The position numbers and the translations under genes were made by a program. Of a stretch of 64,000 nucleotides of DNA, positions 16,818 through 26,233 are shown piece after piece. How positions within the stretch are numbered: the stretch's first letter is position 1; the number at the start of each line of letters is the position of its first letter. The notes under the pieces are model-generated. The model was not told where the DNA came from and made no database searches. It saw nothing but the letters and a program-made list of their open reading frames with translations. This DNA comes from Polyangiaceae bacterium (GTDB taxonomy: Bacteria > Myxococcota_A > Polyangia > Polyangiales > Polyangiaceae): positions 1-64,000 of the forward strand of contig WQYX01000009.1 of the NCBI GenBank assembly GCA_009781005.1. The letters run 5' to 3'.

Positions 16818-19800
16818 ATGCAGTGGCTTGCAGAGATCTGCGTCAAGCGACCCATCTTCGCGACGGTTCTCATCCTCCTCATCGCGGTCATCGGCCTCGC
16901 CGGCTACACGAAGCTCGGTGTCGACAGATTCCCGAACGTCGACCTGCCCATCGTCGTCGTCACGACGACCTTGCCGGGCGCCGCGCCGGAGGACATCGAG
17001 ACGGAGATCAGCGACAAGATCGAAGAGTCCGTCAACACGGTGAGCGGCATCGACGAGCTCACGTCGATTTCGAGCGAAGGCGTCTCCCAAGTCGTCATCC
17101 GTTTCATCCTCGAGAAGGACACGGACGTAGCCACTCAAGAAGTGCGCGATCGCCTTCAGCTCGCCATCCCGGACTTACCGAAGGGCATCGACTTGCCCAC
17201 GGTCCAGAAGCTGGATCCGGATGCATCGCCGATCCTCTCGCTCGCACTCAAGTGGCCGGGGCATGCCGTCCAAGAAGTCACGGAGCTCGCCGACAAGCGC
17301 GTTCGCCGCGCGCTCGAGACGGTCAACGGCGTCGGTCAAGTCAGCATCGTCGGCGGTCAGCTCCGCCAGGTGAACGTGTGGCTCGATCCGGTGCGCATGC
17401 GCGGAGCCAACGTGACCGCGCTCGACGTCGAACGCGCGATCGCAACGCAGAATCTGACCGTTCCCGGAGGCCGCGTGGACACGGGGCCCGAACAGCTCAC
17501 GCTTCGCATTCACGGCCGCGTGGAGCGCGCCGAAGAGATCGGCAGACTCGTCGTCCGGCAGGAGGCGGGGCACTCCACGCTCGTCAACGACGTTGCGCGC
17601 GTGGAGGACGGCGCCGAAGAGCGCGAGACCGCCGCGATCCTCAATGGCGAGTCGACGATCGTGATGCCGATCCGCAAGCAGTCCGGATCGAACACCATCG
17701 AGGTCGTCGACGAGATCCGCGCACGCCTCGGAGCGGTGCAAAGTAGTTTGCCGAAGGGCGCCACCCTGGACATCGTTCGCGACGATTCGAACGTCATTCG
17801 TACCAGTGTGGACGGCGTCAAAGAGCACCTCGCGGTCGGCGCTCTGCTCGCCGCCATCGTCGTCTTCTTCTTCCTCGGGAGCCCGCGCAGCACGATCATC
17901 GCGGCGCTCGCCATCCCCACCAGCATCATCGGCACGTTCGCGTGCATGTGGTTCATGGGCTTCACCCTGAACATCATCACGCTCCTCGCGCTCGCCCTCG
18001 CGGTCGGCATCGTCATCGACGACGCCATCGTCGTGCTCGAAAATATTTTCCGCTTCGTCGATGAGAAGAAGGTCGAGCCGAAGCGCGCTGCGGTCCTCGC
18101 CACCAAGGAGATCGGCCTCGCCGTCCTCGCAACCACGTTCTCGCTCGTCGCCGTCTTCTTGCCCGTCGCATTCCTCGGCGGCATTCCCGGCCGCTTCCTC
18201 CGCAGCTTCGGCGTGACGATGGCATTCTCGATCCTCGTCTCGCTCCTCGTGAGCTTCTCGCTCACGCCCATGCTCTCGTCGAGGTGGCTCAAGATGAAAG
18301 ATCCGGGCGCGCAAAAGCCGCTCGGGGAGCGCATCGTCGACGCGTTTTATCGGCCCGTCGAACGCGTCTACATGGCCATGCTCCGCTTCGTCCTGAAGCG
18401 TCGCTGGGTGGTCTTCGTCGCGATCGCGCTCTCGCTCGGTTCGTGTTTCCCGCTCGCTGGTGCCGCAAAGAAAGGATTTTTGCCCGTCAACGACGAAGCT
18501 CAATTCGAAGTCGTCGTGCGCGCGCCAGAAGGAACGAGCCTCGCGCAAACCGAGCTCATTACGAACCGCGTCGCCGCACAGCTTCGAACGTGGCCCGAGG
18601 TGCAACTTACGCTCGTGACCATCGGCGATGACGCGGCCAAAACACAAAACGTCGGCCGCATCTTCACGCGCTTGAGCGATCCAAAACTCCGCGAGCAGAC
18701 GCAGAACGAGATCATGAACCGCGTGCGCACGGAGATCTTCGCGCACGAGTCCAAGGATCTGCGCCTCAGCGTGCAGGAGGTCGCCATGTTCGGGGGTAGC
18801 GGATTTGCCACCGCGAAGATCCAGTACACGCTGCGCGGTCCGGAGCTCCGCAAGCTCGAACGATATACGAGCCACATCCTCGCGAAGATCCGTGCGGTGC
18901 CGGGTGCTGTCGACGTCGACTCGTCGCTCATCTCCGGCAAACCCGAGCTCGGTGTGTACATCGATCGCCCGCGCGCCGCCGACCTCGGCGTGTCCGTGGC
19001 CGACACGGCGGCGGCGCTCCGCGTTCTGGTCGACGGGGAGAAAGTTTCGACGTACGAGGAGAAGGGCGAAGAGTACGACGTTCGCGTGCGCGCCGAGCCG
19101 CAGTACCGCGCCGACACGGCGGGCCTCGAGATGCTCACGCTGCCTTCCACGCGCCTCGGGCTCGTTCCGCTGCGCAGCGTCGTCGACATCAAGCGCGGCG
19201 AAGGACCGGCAACGATCAACCACCTCAATCGTCAGCGCGTCGTCACGTTCCTCAGCAACGTGAAGCCGGGGTACAGCGAGAGCGCCGTCGTGGACGCGAT
19301 CGCGAACATCATCAAAGAAGAGAACCTCCCGCCCGACTACATCGCCGAGGCCACGGGTCAGACGCGCGAGATGAGTCGCATGTTCGTGAGCTTTGCCGCG
19401 GCCATCGGTCTGTCGTTCGTCTTCATGTACCTCGTGCTCGCCGCACAATTCGAGTCGTGGATGCACCCGATCACGATCCTTCTCTCGCTTCCGCTCACGC
19501 TTCCCTTCGCGGTCTTGTCGGTCGTGCTCTTCAGGCAGTCGCTCGATCTGTTCTCCGGTCTCGGCATTCTGGTTCTCTTCGGCGTCGTGAAGAAGAACGC
19601 CATCTTGCAGATCGATCACACGAATCACTTGCGCGCCGAGGGCTTGCCGCGCGCCGAGGCCATCCTTGAAGCCAACAGGGATCGACTTCGCCCCATCCTC
19701 ATGACGACGCTCGCGTTCGTCGCCGGCATGATGCCGCTGCTCCTTTCGAAGGGCATCGGCGCGAGCAACAACCAGGCAACGGCGGGCGTGGTCGTCGGCG

Positions 19801-19907
19801 GTCAAACCTTCTCGCTCTTGCTCACGCTGCTCGCAACGCCGGTGTTCTATTCGCTCTTCGACGACGCATCGCAGTTCGTCGGCCGCCTCTTGAAGCGCAA
19901 TAAGTAG
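16818..19907 (+). CDS. RND family efflux transporter permease (AcrB/MexB-like)
   Basis: Proton-driven trimeric pump of 1029 aa, the usual RND length. It starts at ATG 16818 with AGGAGAG 8 bp upstream. The N-terminus (WLAEICVKRPIFATVLILLIAVIGL) and periplasmic porter loops are typical. Transmembrane segments include AVGALLAAIVVFFFLG, IITLLALALAVGIVIDDAIVVLENIFR (with the proton-relay DD of TM4), and GLGILVLFGVVKKNAILQIDH in the second half. Forms a two-gene operon with the adaptor at 15735. It belongs to the HAE1/multidrug group by its motifs; substrate unknown. Confidence 0.96.
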   Translation: MQWLAEICVKRPIFATVLILLIAVIGLAGYTKLGVDRFPNVDLPIVVVTTTLPGAAPEDIETEISDKIEESVNTVSGIDELTSISSEGVSQVVIRFILEKDTDVATQEVRDRLQLAIPDLPKGIDLPTVQKLDPDASPILSLALKWPGHAVQEVTELADKRVRRALETVNGVGQVSIVGGQLRQVNVWLDPVRMRGANVTALDVERAIATQNLTVPGGRVDTGPEQLTLRIHGRVERAEEIGRLVVRQEAGHSTLVNDVARVEDGAEERETAAILNGESTIVMPIRKQSGSNTIEVVDEIRARLGAVQSSLPKGATLDIVRDDSNVIRTSVDGVKEHLAVGALLAAIVVFFFLGSPRSTIIAALAIPTSIIGTFACMWFMGFTLNIITLLALALAVGIVIDDAIVVLENIFRFVDEKKVEPKRAAVLATKEIGLAVLATTFSLVAVFLPVAFLGGIPGRFLRSFGVTMAFSILVSLLVSFSLTPMLSSRWLKMKDPGAQKPLGERIVDAFYRPVERVYMAMLRFVLKRRWVVFVAIALSLGSCFPLAGAAKKGFLPVNDEAQFEVVVRAPEGTSLAQTELITNRVAAQLRTWPEVQLTLVTIGDDAAKTQNVGRIFTRLSDPKLREQTQNEIMNRVRTEIFAHESKDLRLSVQEVAMFGGSGFATAKIQYTLRGPELRKLERYTSHILAKIRAVPGAVDVDSSLISGKPELGVYIDRPRAADLGVSVADTAAALRVLVDGEKVSTYEEKGEEYDVRVRAEPQYRADTAGLEMLTLPSTRLGLVPLRSVVDIKRGEGPATINHLNRQRVVTFLSNVKPGYSESAVVDAIANIIKEENLPPDYIAEATGQTREMSRMFVSFAAAIGLSFVFMYLVLAAQFESWMHPITILLSLPLTLPFAVLSVVLFRQSLDLFSGLGILVLFGVVKKNAILQIDHTNHLRAEGLPRAEAILEANRDRLRPILMTTLAFVAGMMPLLLSKGIGASNNQATAGVVVGGQTFSLLLTLLATPVFYSLFDDASQFVGRLLKRNK

Positions 19908-19968
19908 CCCCATCCGCCATGGCTAACAGCGATGTTGCTGTTTCACCTTGCGCACACGTGCAGATGGC

Positions 19969-20661
19969 TCAACTCCAGGAGCTATGGACCTGAAGTCGGT
20001 TTCGCACGCTCCGCACCCCCGAAACGTCCTCGAGCACGTCTTCGGCGAGGTAGCGGGTGCGCAGATCGAAAACGAAGCCATCCAAGATGGCTTCGCCGCC
20101 CATGACGAACACCTCGATGCCTCGATCATCGATTTCAGGATCGCGCGCAAGTCGCTCGCAGATCTCTTCGCGGATGTGCTGATCGGAGAGCGCCATGTTG
20201 CGTTTTCTTAGGTCGCGGCGGTCGAGCGCGAAGCAATCGTGTGCGGCCTTTCGCAGCGTTCGCCCGGCGCGAAAGAGTGTCGTGAGAGCATTCTTGACGA
20301 CGATGCTGGGGCGCTCGGCAAATACCGTTGCGAGACGCGACACGCTCCATCGCGGCGACCATGACCGCGCATGGTTGCCGCCGCGATGTTCAACGCGTTC
20401 GTGGCGAAAGCTCGAAGCATGACGAAAGCCTGCAGGCTCTTGGTGACCGTTGCCCTCTCGTGACGTTGCCCGCGGCGCTCGATCGTCGCTGCGCACGGGC
20501 GAGGTGTGTTGCCACGGCGCGTGGCCTCCGTTCCCTCCGCGGTGCCAAGTTGGCCACTGCTCATTCGGTCCGATCCACGAGTCATCCGCGAGGTAGTCGT
20601 AGTCGCGGTAACGAGCCCCATCGTCGAGATGTCGGTATTGCCTACGTTCGTAGTGCCGCAT
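19969..20661 (-). CDS. BON-domain protein A
   Basis: 230 aa from the ATG at 20661 (a longer frame from 20739 would collide with the divergent gene). The N-terminal 150 residues are rich in Arg, His, Tyr and Gly and look disordered. The C-terminal 75 residues form a BON domain: SDQHIREEICERLARDPEIDD, EVFVMGGEAILDGFV, RYLAEDVLEDVSGVRSVRN. BON domains bind phospholipid or surface structures in envelope stress proteins such as OsmY. No signal peptide is evident. It diverges from a second BON gene only about 80 bp away, so the two may share control. Confidence 0.75.
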   Translation of the reverse strand: MRHYERRQYRHLDDGARYRDYDYLADDSWIGPNEQWPTWHRGGNGGHAPWQHTSPVRSDDRAPRATSREGNGHQEPAGFRHASSFRHERVEHRGGNHARSWSPRWSVSRLATVFAERPSIVVKNALTTLFRAGRTLRKAAHDCFALDRRDLRKRNMALSDQHIREEICERLARDPEIDDRGIEVFVMGGEAILDGFVFDLRTRYLAEDVLEDVSGVRSVRNRLQVHSSWS

Positions 20662-20742
20662 GCGCTCCCGAATGCAACGCGCATTCCCCGTTGAGGCAGC
20701 GGGCTCCAACCGCGCGGCCCACCCGTTGCACCGGTGCAAGCG

Positions 20743-21450
20743 ATGAATCGAAGTTCGAATGGCCTTCGCAATTCAATCAACGGCATTAGCAACCCGCGCA
20801 ACAGCACCTCGGACGTGAACCGGGAGAGCAACGGTCGACCCTACGATCCGTCTTTCCGAGCGCGCTGGGAGCAAGCGAGTCTGCAAGCGGCGGAAGCGCG
20901 GGCACGCTGGGAGCAGTACGAGCGCGAGTGGGCAGCGGAGCACGGCTACAACGACGCGAGACGTTACCGAGGTCCGTTTGGACTCTGGCGCGGACGCGAC
21001 GAGAACCATGATTTTTGGGGACGCCCGCGCTCGTTCGGGCGCCGCACGCTCGGAGAGCGCATCAGCGAGATCTTCGGCGCGTCCTCTTCGCGCGTCGAGC
21101 AGGTCGAGCAGAAGGATGAGCGCTGGGAGAGAGAGCGCGCAAGATCCCATCAACTGCAGGGCCAAGCGCAGGCGCGAATCTGGAATCGAATGAAAGACGC
21201 CTTCGTCGGTCGCGGACCGAAGAACTACGTTCGTTCGGACGACCGCATCCGCGAAGAGGTGTGCGAACGGCTCACGTACCACCCTTACGTCGATGCGTAC
21301 GACGTCGAGGTCACGGTTCGCAACGGCGAGGTGACCTTGAGTGGGACGATCGACGATCGGCGATCCAAACGCCTCGCCGAAGACGTTGCAGGTGACGTCG
21401 TCGGCGTGCGCGACGTGCACAACGAGCTACACCTCAACCCGCCCGAGTAA
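20743..21450 (+). CDS. BON-domain protein B
   Basis: About 235 aa with the same plan as its divergent neighbour: an Arg/Asn/Glu-rich low-complexity first half (RARWEQASLQAAEARARWEQYERE) and a C-terminal BON domain (SDDRIREEVCERLTYHP, VEVTVRNGEVTLSGTIDDRRSKRLAEDVAGDVVGVRDVHNEL). The shared layout and closely similar BON domains point to duplication followed by inversion. A GTG 9 bp upstream (20734) is an alternative start. Function unknown; envelope association is inferred from the domain only. Confidence 0.82.
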   Translation: MNRSSNGLRNSINGISNPRNSTSDVNRESNGRPYDPSFRARWEQASLQAAEARARWEQYEREWAAEHGYNDARRYRGPFGLWRGRDENHDFWGRPRSFGRRTLGERISEIFGASSSRVEQVEQKDERWERERARSHQLQGQAQARIWNRMKDAFVGRGPKNYVRSDDRIREEVCERLTYHPYVDAYDVEVTVRNGEVTLSGTIDDRRSKRLAEDVAGDVVGVRDVHNELHLNPPE

Positions 21451-21571
21451 TTGTCACGCGCTTTTCGCCAGATCGAGCACCTTGTCATCGAGCGCAGTGG
21501 CAGCGTAGACGAGTAGTTGCCAGTAGTTCCATCGGCACTCGCAACTACGTTCCACTACGTTTCAAGCCGAC

Positions 21572-22678
21572 ATGCACCTCGATGCTCTCCTGCCCATCCT
21601 CGACTCCCTTGCACCCCTGCGCTTCGCTGAAAGCTGGGACAACGTTGGCCTGCTCGTCGGTGATCCGGCGCGGGCGATCTCGCGCATCCTCGTCACCGTC
21701 GACTACACGCACGCGGTTGCCGAAGAGGCACGCGCGTTCGGCGCCGAGCTCGTCGTCGCCTACCATCCGCCGATGTTTGCGGCCGTCAAGCGCGTGCCGC
21801 ACGGCGCGCTCTGGGCCGACGCCGTTCGCCGCGACGTGGGGCTCTACAGCATGCACACGGCGCTCGACGTGGCTCAAGGCGGAACGAACGACGTGCTCGC
21901 GGACGCGTGCGGGATCGACAAGGTGTCGCGTGAGGCGCTCCGCCCTTTCGCCGAAAAAGATGCATTCTACAAGCTCGTGACGTTCGTGCCGGAGTCCGAC
22001 GTCGAGCGCGTGAGCCGTGCGCTCTTCGAAGCGGGCGCGGGACGCATCGGCGGCTATACGCAGTGCAGCTTTCGAGCGCCGGGAACGGGCACGTTTTTCG
22101 GTGAAGAAGGAACGAATCCCGCGGTAGGCGTTCGCGGCAAGCTCGAGACCGCGAGCGAAATCCGTCTCGAGACCATCGTGCCGGTGAGTCACGTCACGCA
22201 CGTCGTAAAAGCTCTGCGCGCCTCGCACTCGTACGAAGAGCCCGCGTTCGACTTGGTTCGCCTCGCGCCCGTGCCCGAGGACGTCGGGCTCGGTCGCATC
22301 GGGAATGTTGCATTATGCACAGGAACGGAGCTCATCGCACGCGTAAAGAAGACGCTCGGGATCTCGCACGTGCTCGCCGCAGGCCGGCGCGACGAGCGCG
22401 ACGAGAAAGGGATCTCGCGCGTAGCCGTCGCCGCGGGAGCGGGCGGAGAGCTCCTCTCGGACGCGCTCCGCGCGCAGGCCGATGCGTTCGTGACGGGCGA
22501 GCTTCGTCATCACGACGCGCTCGAAGCGGCACGACACGGGATGCTCGTGGTCAGTGCGCTGCACTCCAACAGCGAGCGCGCGGCGGTGTTCCTGTTCGCG
22601 GAGCGGCTCGGTGCGCGCGTCCCCGACATCGAAGTTCGCGCGAGCACTTCCGACGCCGACCCCTTCACGATCATCTAA
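21572..22678 (+). CDS. NIF3-family dinuclear metal-binding protein
   Basis: Nif3/YbgI-like protein of 368 aa (the long form with a central insert). Family metal ligands are visible: AYHPPMF near residue 70, MHTALDVAQGGTND near 100, and LRHHDALEAA with NSER toward the C-terminus. The central PII-like insert begins around YKLVTFVPESDVERV. Members form toroidal hexamers with two metal ions per subunit; some are annotated GTP cyclohydrolase I type 2, but the physiological role is not settled. Its stop overlaps the convergent gene by 8 bp. Confidence 0.92.
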   Translation: MHLDALLPILDSLAPLRFAESWDNVGLLVGDPARAISRILVTVDYTHAVAEEARAFGAELVVAYHPPMFAAVKRVPHGALWADAVRRDVGLYSMHTALDVAQGGTNDVLADACGIDKVSREALRPFAEKDAFYKLVTFVPESDVERVSRALFEAGAGRIGGYTQCSFRAPGTGTFFGEEGTNPAVGVRGKLETASEIRLETIVPVSHVTHVVKALRASHSYEEPAFDLVRLAPVPEDVGLGRIGNVALCTGTELIARVKKTLGISHVLAAGRRDERDEKGISRVAVAAGAGGELLSDALRAQADAFVTGELRHHDALEAARHGMLVVSALHSNSERAAVFLFAERLGARVPDIEVRASTSDADPFTII

Positions 22679-23510
22679 TTTTGCTAATCCCATTGGTCCA
22701 GATGCGAAGGTGCTTGGGCGAGACGTTCCCAAAGGGCGGCACCCGCGCATCGGCATATCCGCGCTCCTTCACGTCGACCAGATACTGCTCGCGCGACAGA
22801 AGCGTTCCTCGACACACCGGAACTTCTTCGTCCGCGCGGCCCGCGTGAAAGCGAGCTCCGAGCTCGTCCATGATCCATGCAGGCACCATGTGCCTCTTGC
22901 GGGGGTAGACGAACGAGAAGAAGACGAGATGTCCGTAGAGGACGCGCCAGTTGTCGCCGAAGCGCGCCACGAGGCGCTTCCAGTCGATGGTGTTGCCGCG
23001 CGCCGCGATGAGATGGTGAATGTCGGCGCCGTCGAAGCGATCGCGTTCCATCACGAACGACTTCGTCCAAATCACTTCTTCGATCGGGCAGAGGCGAGTG
23101 TCGACGTCGAAGAGTCGAATCTTCGGAGCGGTCTTGAACCAGCGATCGTCGACGGGGCAGAGGCCGTTGGCCGAGTTGAAGATGACGTCGACGAAGTGTT
23201 CGTCCCAATACGCTTTCGCTAGCCAGTGCGGGAACGTATAGGCCGTTGCGTAGCCGGCGCGCCCGAGTGCGGAGAGCGCGCGCGGTAGATCGCGTTTGCG
23301 CACGAACACATCGAGGTCCTTCGTTCCGCGCGTGAGACCGGCGTAGTATTTGAGTGCGAACGCACCGCCCACGACGAAAGGCACGCGAGCCGAGGTCAGG
23401 ACGCGCAACGTCGCGGCATAAATGTTCCCCGCGACGACCCGGACCATTTTCCGGGTGCTGACGGGCGCGTGCTTCAACGATGATCGCCTAGATGTTTGGG
23501 GCGTCGGCAT
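22671..23510 (-). CDS. nucleotidyltransferase-superfamily protein
   Basis: 279 aa from ATG 23510 (alternative ATG 23447). The N-terminal core VPFVVGGAFALKYYAGLTRGTKDLDVF has the nucleotidyltransferase GG...(T)xDLD pattern that binds nucleotide and metal, and a third acidic strand HFVDVIFNSA follows. The C-terminal half is helical and aromatic-rich with no recognised domain. Similar stand-alone proteins are usually annotated as putative nucleotidyltransferases of unknown substrate; relation to toxin MenA/AbiEii-type enzymes is possible, but no cognate antitoxin gene is next to it. Divergent from the metallophosphoesterase gene. Confidence 0.75.
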   Translation of the reverse strand: MPTPQTSRRSSLKHAPVSTRKMVRVVAGNIYAATLRVLTSARVPFVVGGAFALKYYAGLTRGTKDLDVFVRKRDLPRALSALGRAGYATAYTFPHWLAKAYWDEHFVDVIFNSANGLCPVDDRWFKTAPKIRLFDVDTRLCPIEEVIWTKSFVMERDRFDGADIHHLIAARGNTIDWKRLVARFGDNWRVLYGHLVFFSFVYPRKRHMVPAWIMDELGARFHAGRADEEVPVCRGTLLSREQYLVDVKERGYADARVPPFGNVSPKHLRIWTNGISKIR

Positions 23511-23612
23511 CTCGCTCACACGACCGGTCGCGGTGTGAATCGCGACTGTGATCTTGCGAAGGTCGCGCCACCTCAAGGTATGCAGTATGCAACCGACCCG
23601 CTTTGGTTGAGC

Positions 23613-24383
23613 ATGCCGAAGACGAAGCAAGACCAAGCGAGAGGTCATGTAACGAGTGCAGCGAAGCCGATGCGCGTCGCGGCCGTCGGAGATCTGCATG
23701 TCGCAAAAGACTGCACCGGTCAGCTTCGCCCGATCTTCGCTCGGCTCGAAGGGCGCGCGGACGTTCTGCTTTTGTGTGGGGATCTGACCGATTACGGCTT
23801 GCCTGAGGAAGCCCACATCCTCAGAAAGGAACTCTCCGTCGTGAAGGTGCCCGTGCTCGCGGTGCTCGGCAACCACGACTACGAATCGGGACATGCCGAC
23901 AAGGTCGTCGAGATTTTGCGAGAGGGCGGCATCGTGGTGCTCGAGGGTGACAGCTACCAGATCGGTAACGTTGGATTTGCGGGCGCAAAGGGCTTCGCAG
24001 GTGGTTTCGGACGCGGCACGCTCGGTTCGTGGGGTGAGCCCGCCATCAAAAGCTTCGTGAAAGAAGCGCTCGATGAAGCACGCAAGCTCGAAGCCGCGCT
24101 CGCGCGCTTGCGCACGGATCAACGCGTTGCCCTGCTCCACTACGCGCCCATCCGCGCGACTGCAGAGGGCGAGCCGCCGGAGATCTTCCCGTTCCTCGGG
24201 TGCAGTCGCCTCGAGGAACCGCTGGAACTTTATCCAGTCACGTGCGCCTTTCACGGGCACGCGCACCGCGGCTCGCTTGCAGGCACGACGCACATTGGAA
24301 CGCCCGTCTACAACGTGGCCATGCCTCTCCTGCGAAGGCAGCTAAACTCCGATCTTCCTGTTCGCATCGTCGAACTGTCATGA
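23613..24383 (+). CDS. calcineurin-like metallophosphoesterase
   Basis: About 256 aa from ATG 23613. All family metal-binding blocks are present in order: VGDLHVAKD, LCGDLTDYG, LGNHDYESG, LHYAPI and CAFHGHAHRG. These bind two divalent metals and hydrolyse phosphoesters. The central segment NVGFAGAKGFAGGFGRG is typical of the cytosolic subgroup. It overlaps the next gene (ATGA), so a phosphoesterase-deacetylase operon is likely. Start choice is uncertain; an ATG at 23580 is in frame. Confidence 0.85.
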   Translation: MPKTKQDQARGHVTSAAKPMRVAAVGDLHVAKDCTGQLRPIFARLEGRADVLLLCGDLTDYGLPEEAHILRKELSVVKVPVLAVLGNHDYESGHADKVVEILREGGIVVLEGDSYQIGNVGFAGAKGFAGGFGRGTLGSWGEPAIKSFVKEALDEARKLEAALARLRTDQRVALLHYAPIRATAEGEPPEIFPFLGCSRLEEPLELYPVTCAFHGHAHRGSLAGTTHIGTPVYNVAMPLLRRQLNSDLPVRIVELS

Positions 24384-25954
24384 TGGCGCGAGTGCACCTC
24401 GATGTAACGGCTGTCGCCAGCCTCGTCGCACTCACGCTCGTCGCCTGCACCAGCGACGAACCGTCTTCGATGACGTTGCCCGACGCATCCCCCGCATCGA
24501 GTGCAGCACCCTTGGCGTCCGCTGAAACGACGTCGTCCGTGCATTCGCGCGCGCGCCTCGACGGCCGCGACTTCCCGGACAAGGTCCTCGCATTGAGTTG
24601 GGACGACGGCCCCGACGCTTCGACCTTCGAGCTCGCTGCCTATCTTGCGGAGCACAGGATCTCCGCCACGTTCTTCGTCGTAGGCTCGTGGATTCGTGGC
24701 CTGTCCGATGATCCCGGTTCGGGCAAAGGCGTCTATCAAACGGGTTACGAGTGGGTTCCGATCCTCGGCGATCTCGTCGCGCTCGGTCACCGCATCGGCA
24801 ACCACACGCTCAATCACGTCGTGTTGCGCGAACGAGTCGGAGAAGAAATCGCCGACCACGAGCTGCGCGACAACCAGCGCGTGCTCGATGCATACATCAC
24901 GAACGAGCTCCGTCTCTTCCGCGCACCCGGCGGAGGATGGGGCAGCTTCGCAGAAAACGTCGTTGATGGTGATGCGTATCTCTCCGGCCTCGTTGGCCCG
25001 GTGTTCTGGGACATCGATCGAAAAGACTGGGACGAATCGCTCGACTGCACCGGCTCGCGCGCGTCCACCGAATGCGAGCACCACGGACCTTCCGGTGCAC
25101 TTCGCATGAAGCCGAGCGCGGTGGCCGCGCGCTACCTCGAGGCCATCCAGCGAACGGGGCACGGCATCGTCCTTCTGCATGATCGCGTGGGCGACGTCGG
25201 CTCGAGGTACGCGCTCACGATCGCGCACGCGTTGATCCCCGAGCTCGAGGCTCGCGGATACGTCTTCTCCGCGCCAGTGCTGCACTTCTCACCGCTCACG
25301 CGGAGGCTTGCAGTAGACGATGGGGGCTGCACATCATTCTCACTTGCCGACATCGACGGAGATGGGCGCGCGGACGTCTGCGGACGAACGTCCAACGCAA
25401 CCTTCTGCGCCGTCTCGGTGCGCGCGCCAACCTCGCCCGCCGATCGTCTCGCCCGCACGATATTTCAGAAGGTGTGGGAGGCGCCCGATTCATCAGGGCC
25501 ACCAGGCAACCTTTTGGTTGCAGACGTGCTCGACAAGAACTTGGTTGACGTCGATGGCGACGGAAGGGTCGATCTCTGCGCCGTCCTCACGACGGGTGGG
25601 ATTGCATGCGCAACGTCAGATGGAAAAAGCTTTGGCCGTCTTCGCCCGTGGTCTTTGTCAGGGGACTTCGCAAAGGCAACAACGGAATTGTCCTCTGTGC
25701 GTTTTGCTGATCTCAATGGCGATGGACGGGCGGACGTCTGCGCCGTCACGACCAACGGCTTTTCTTGTGCGCTGTCCACGGGTCGCTCCTTCGCGAGAGC
25801 AACGCCGTGGCTTTCGCGCGACGAGCTCATTGCGCAGGGCTGGCAGCTCCCCGAACGCGCGGCAACTCTGCAGATTGGCGACATCAACGGTGATGGCCGT
25901 GCTGACGTGTGCGGGAGCGGCGCAGGAGGAATCGTCTGCGGAATGGCTCCGTAA
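24380..25954 (+). CDS. lipoprotein polysaccharide deacetylase with FG-GAP/VCBS-like repeats
   Basis: 524 aa beginning at ATG 24380, overlapping the previous stop. A signal peptide ends in lipobox LVAC. The NodB-type deacetylase domain covers about residues 60-300: LSWDDGPDAS (metal-binding Asp pair), GNHTLNHVVL (H-x3-H), RAPGGGW and VLLHDRV. After it come four copies of a Ca-binding-like repeat with core D-x-[D/N]-G-D-G-R-[A/V]-D-[V/L]-C (DIDGDGRADVC, DVDGDGRVDLC, DLNGDGRADVC, DINGDGRADVC), as in FG-GAP/VCBS propellers. Probably an extracytoplasmic enzyme acting on N-acetylated glycan, with the repeats for binding or stability. Confidence 0.9.
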   Translation: MMARVHLDVTAVASLVALTLVACTSDEPSSMTLPDASPASSAAPLASAETTSSVHSRARLDGRDFPDKVLALSWDDGPDASTFELAAYLAEHRISATFFVVGSWIRGLSDDPGSGKGVYQTGYEWVPILGDLVALGHRIGNHTLNHVVLRERVGEEIADHELRDNQRVLDAYITNELRLFRAPGGGWGSFAENVVDGDAYLSGLVGPVFWDIDRKDWDESLDCTGSRASTECEHHGPSGALRMKPSAVAARYLEAIQRTGHGIVLLHDRVGDVGSRYALTIAHALIPELEARGYVFSAPVLHFSPLTRRLAVDDGGCTSFSLADIDGDGRADVCGRTSNATFCAVSVRAPTSPADRLARTIFQKVWEAPDSSGPPGNLLVADVLDKNLVDVDGDGRVDLCAVLTTGGIACATSDGKSFGRLRPWSLSGDFAKATTELSSVRFADLNGDGRADVCAVTTNGFSCALSTGRSFARATPWLSRDELIAQGWQLPERAATLQIGDINGDGRADVCGSGAGGIVCGMAP

Positions 25955-25967
25955 CAACGAGCAACGA

Positions 25968-26090
25968 GCCCGCTTTCAAGTTGACGCGAGGTCGAGGCGG
26001 GGCCGAGGAGCGGACCGGAACAGCCTCGTATGGCTTTGAGGACCGCACCGCAGGCCCCAACGATGAGATCGCGTCAAATCGAAAGTGGGC
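25968..26090. repeat. full copy of the ACCGCTTTC element family
   Basis: About 123 bp with terminal inverted repeats: left CCCGCTTTCAAGTTGACGCG, right the near-complement ending CGTCAAATCGAAAGTGGG. The core includes GGTCGAGGCGGGGCCGAG and GCAGGCCCCAACGATGAG, shared with 63716-63840 (opposite orientation) and 13059-13104. Lies about 13 bp after the deacetylase stop. No coding capacity. Confidence 0.8.
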
Positions 26091-26221
26091 AAGGCGTGAA
26101 GATTCTTGCGCGCACCGCCTCGCTGTAAAGGCAACTACGCGCCCTGCCCTGCTTGCACTAGCGACGCGACACGCATAGGGTCCCCCGACCGCACAGGTAT
26201 TTTATCCTGAGCCGATCCCTT

Positions 26222-26226
26222 GGAGG
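26222..26226 (+). promoter_or_regulatory. ribosome binding site fixing the GTG start of the cyclopropane synthase
   Basis: GGAGG ends 7 bp before the GTG at 26234, the strongest Shine-Dalgarno sequence seen in this part of the window; it decides in favour of this non-ATG start. Confidence 0.75.
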
Positions 26227-26233
26227 ACGCATC

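Noticed and set aside
17175-19913. 912-aa open frame on the minus strand opposite the RND pump
   Set aside because: Charged, Glu/Arg/Asp-rich antisense shadow of a gene with strong codon bias; no domain, and the plus-strand RND motifs are unmistakable.
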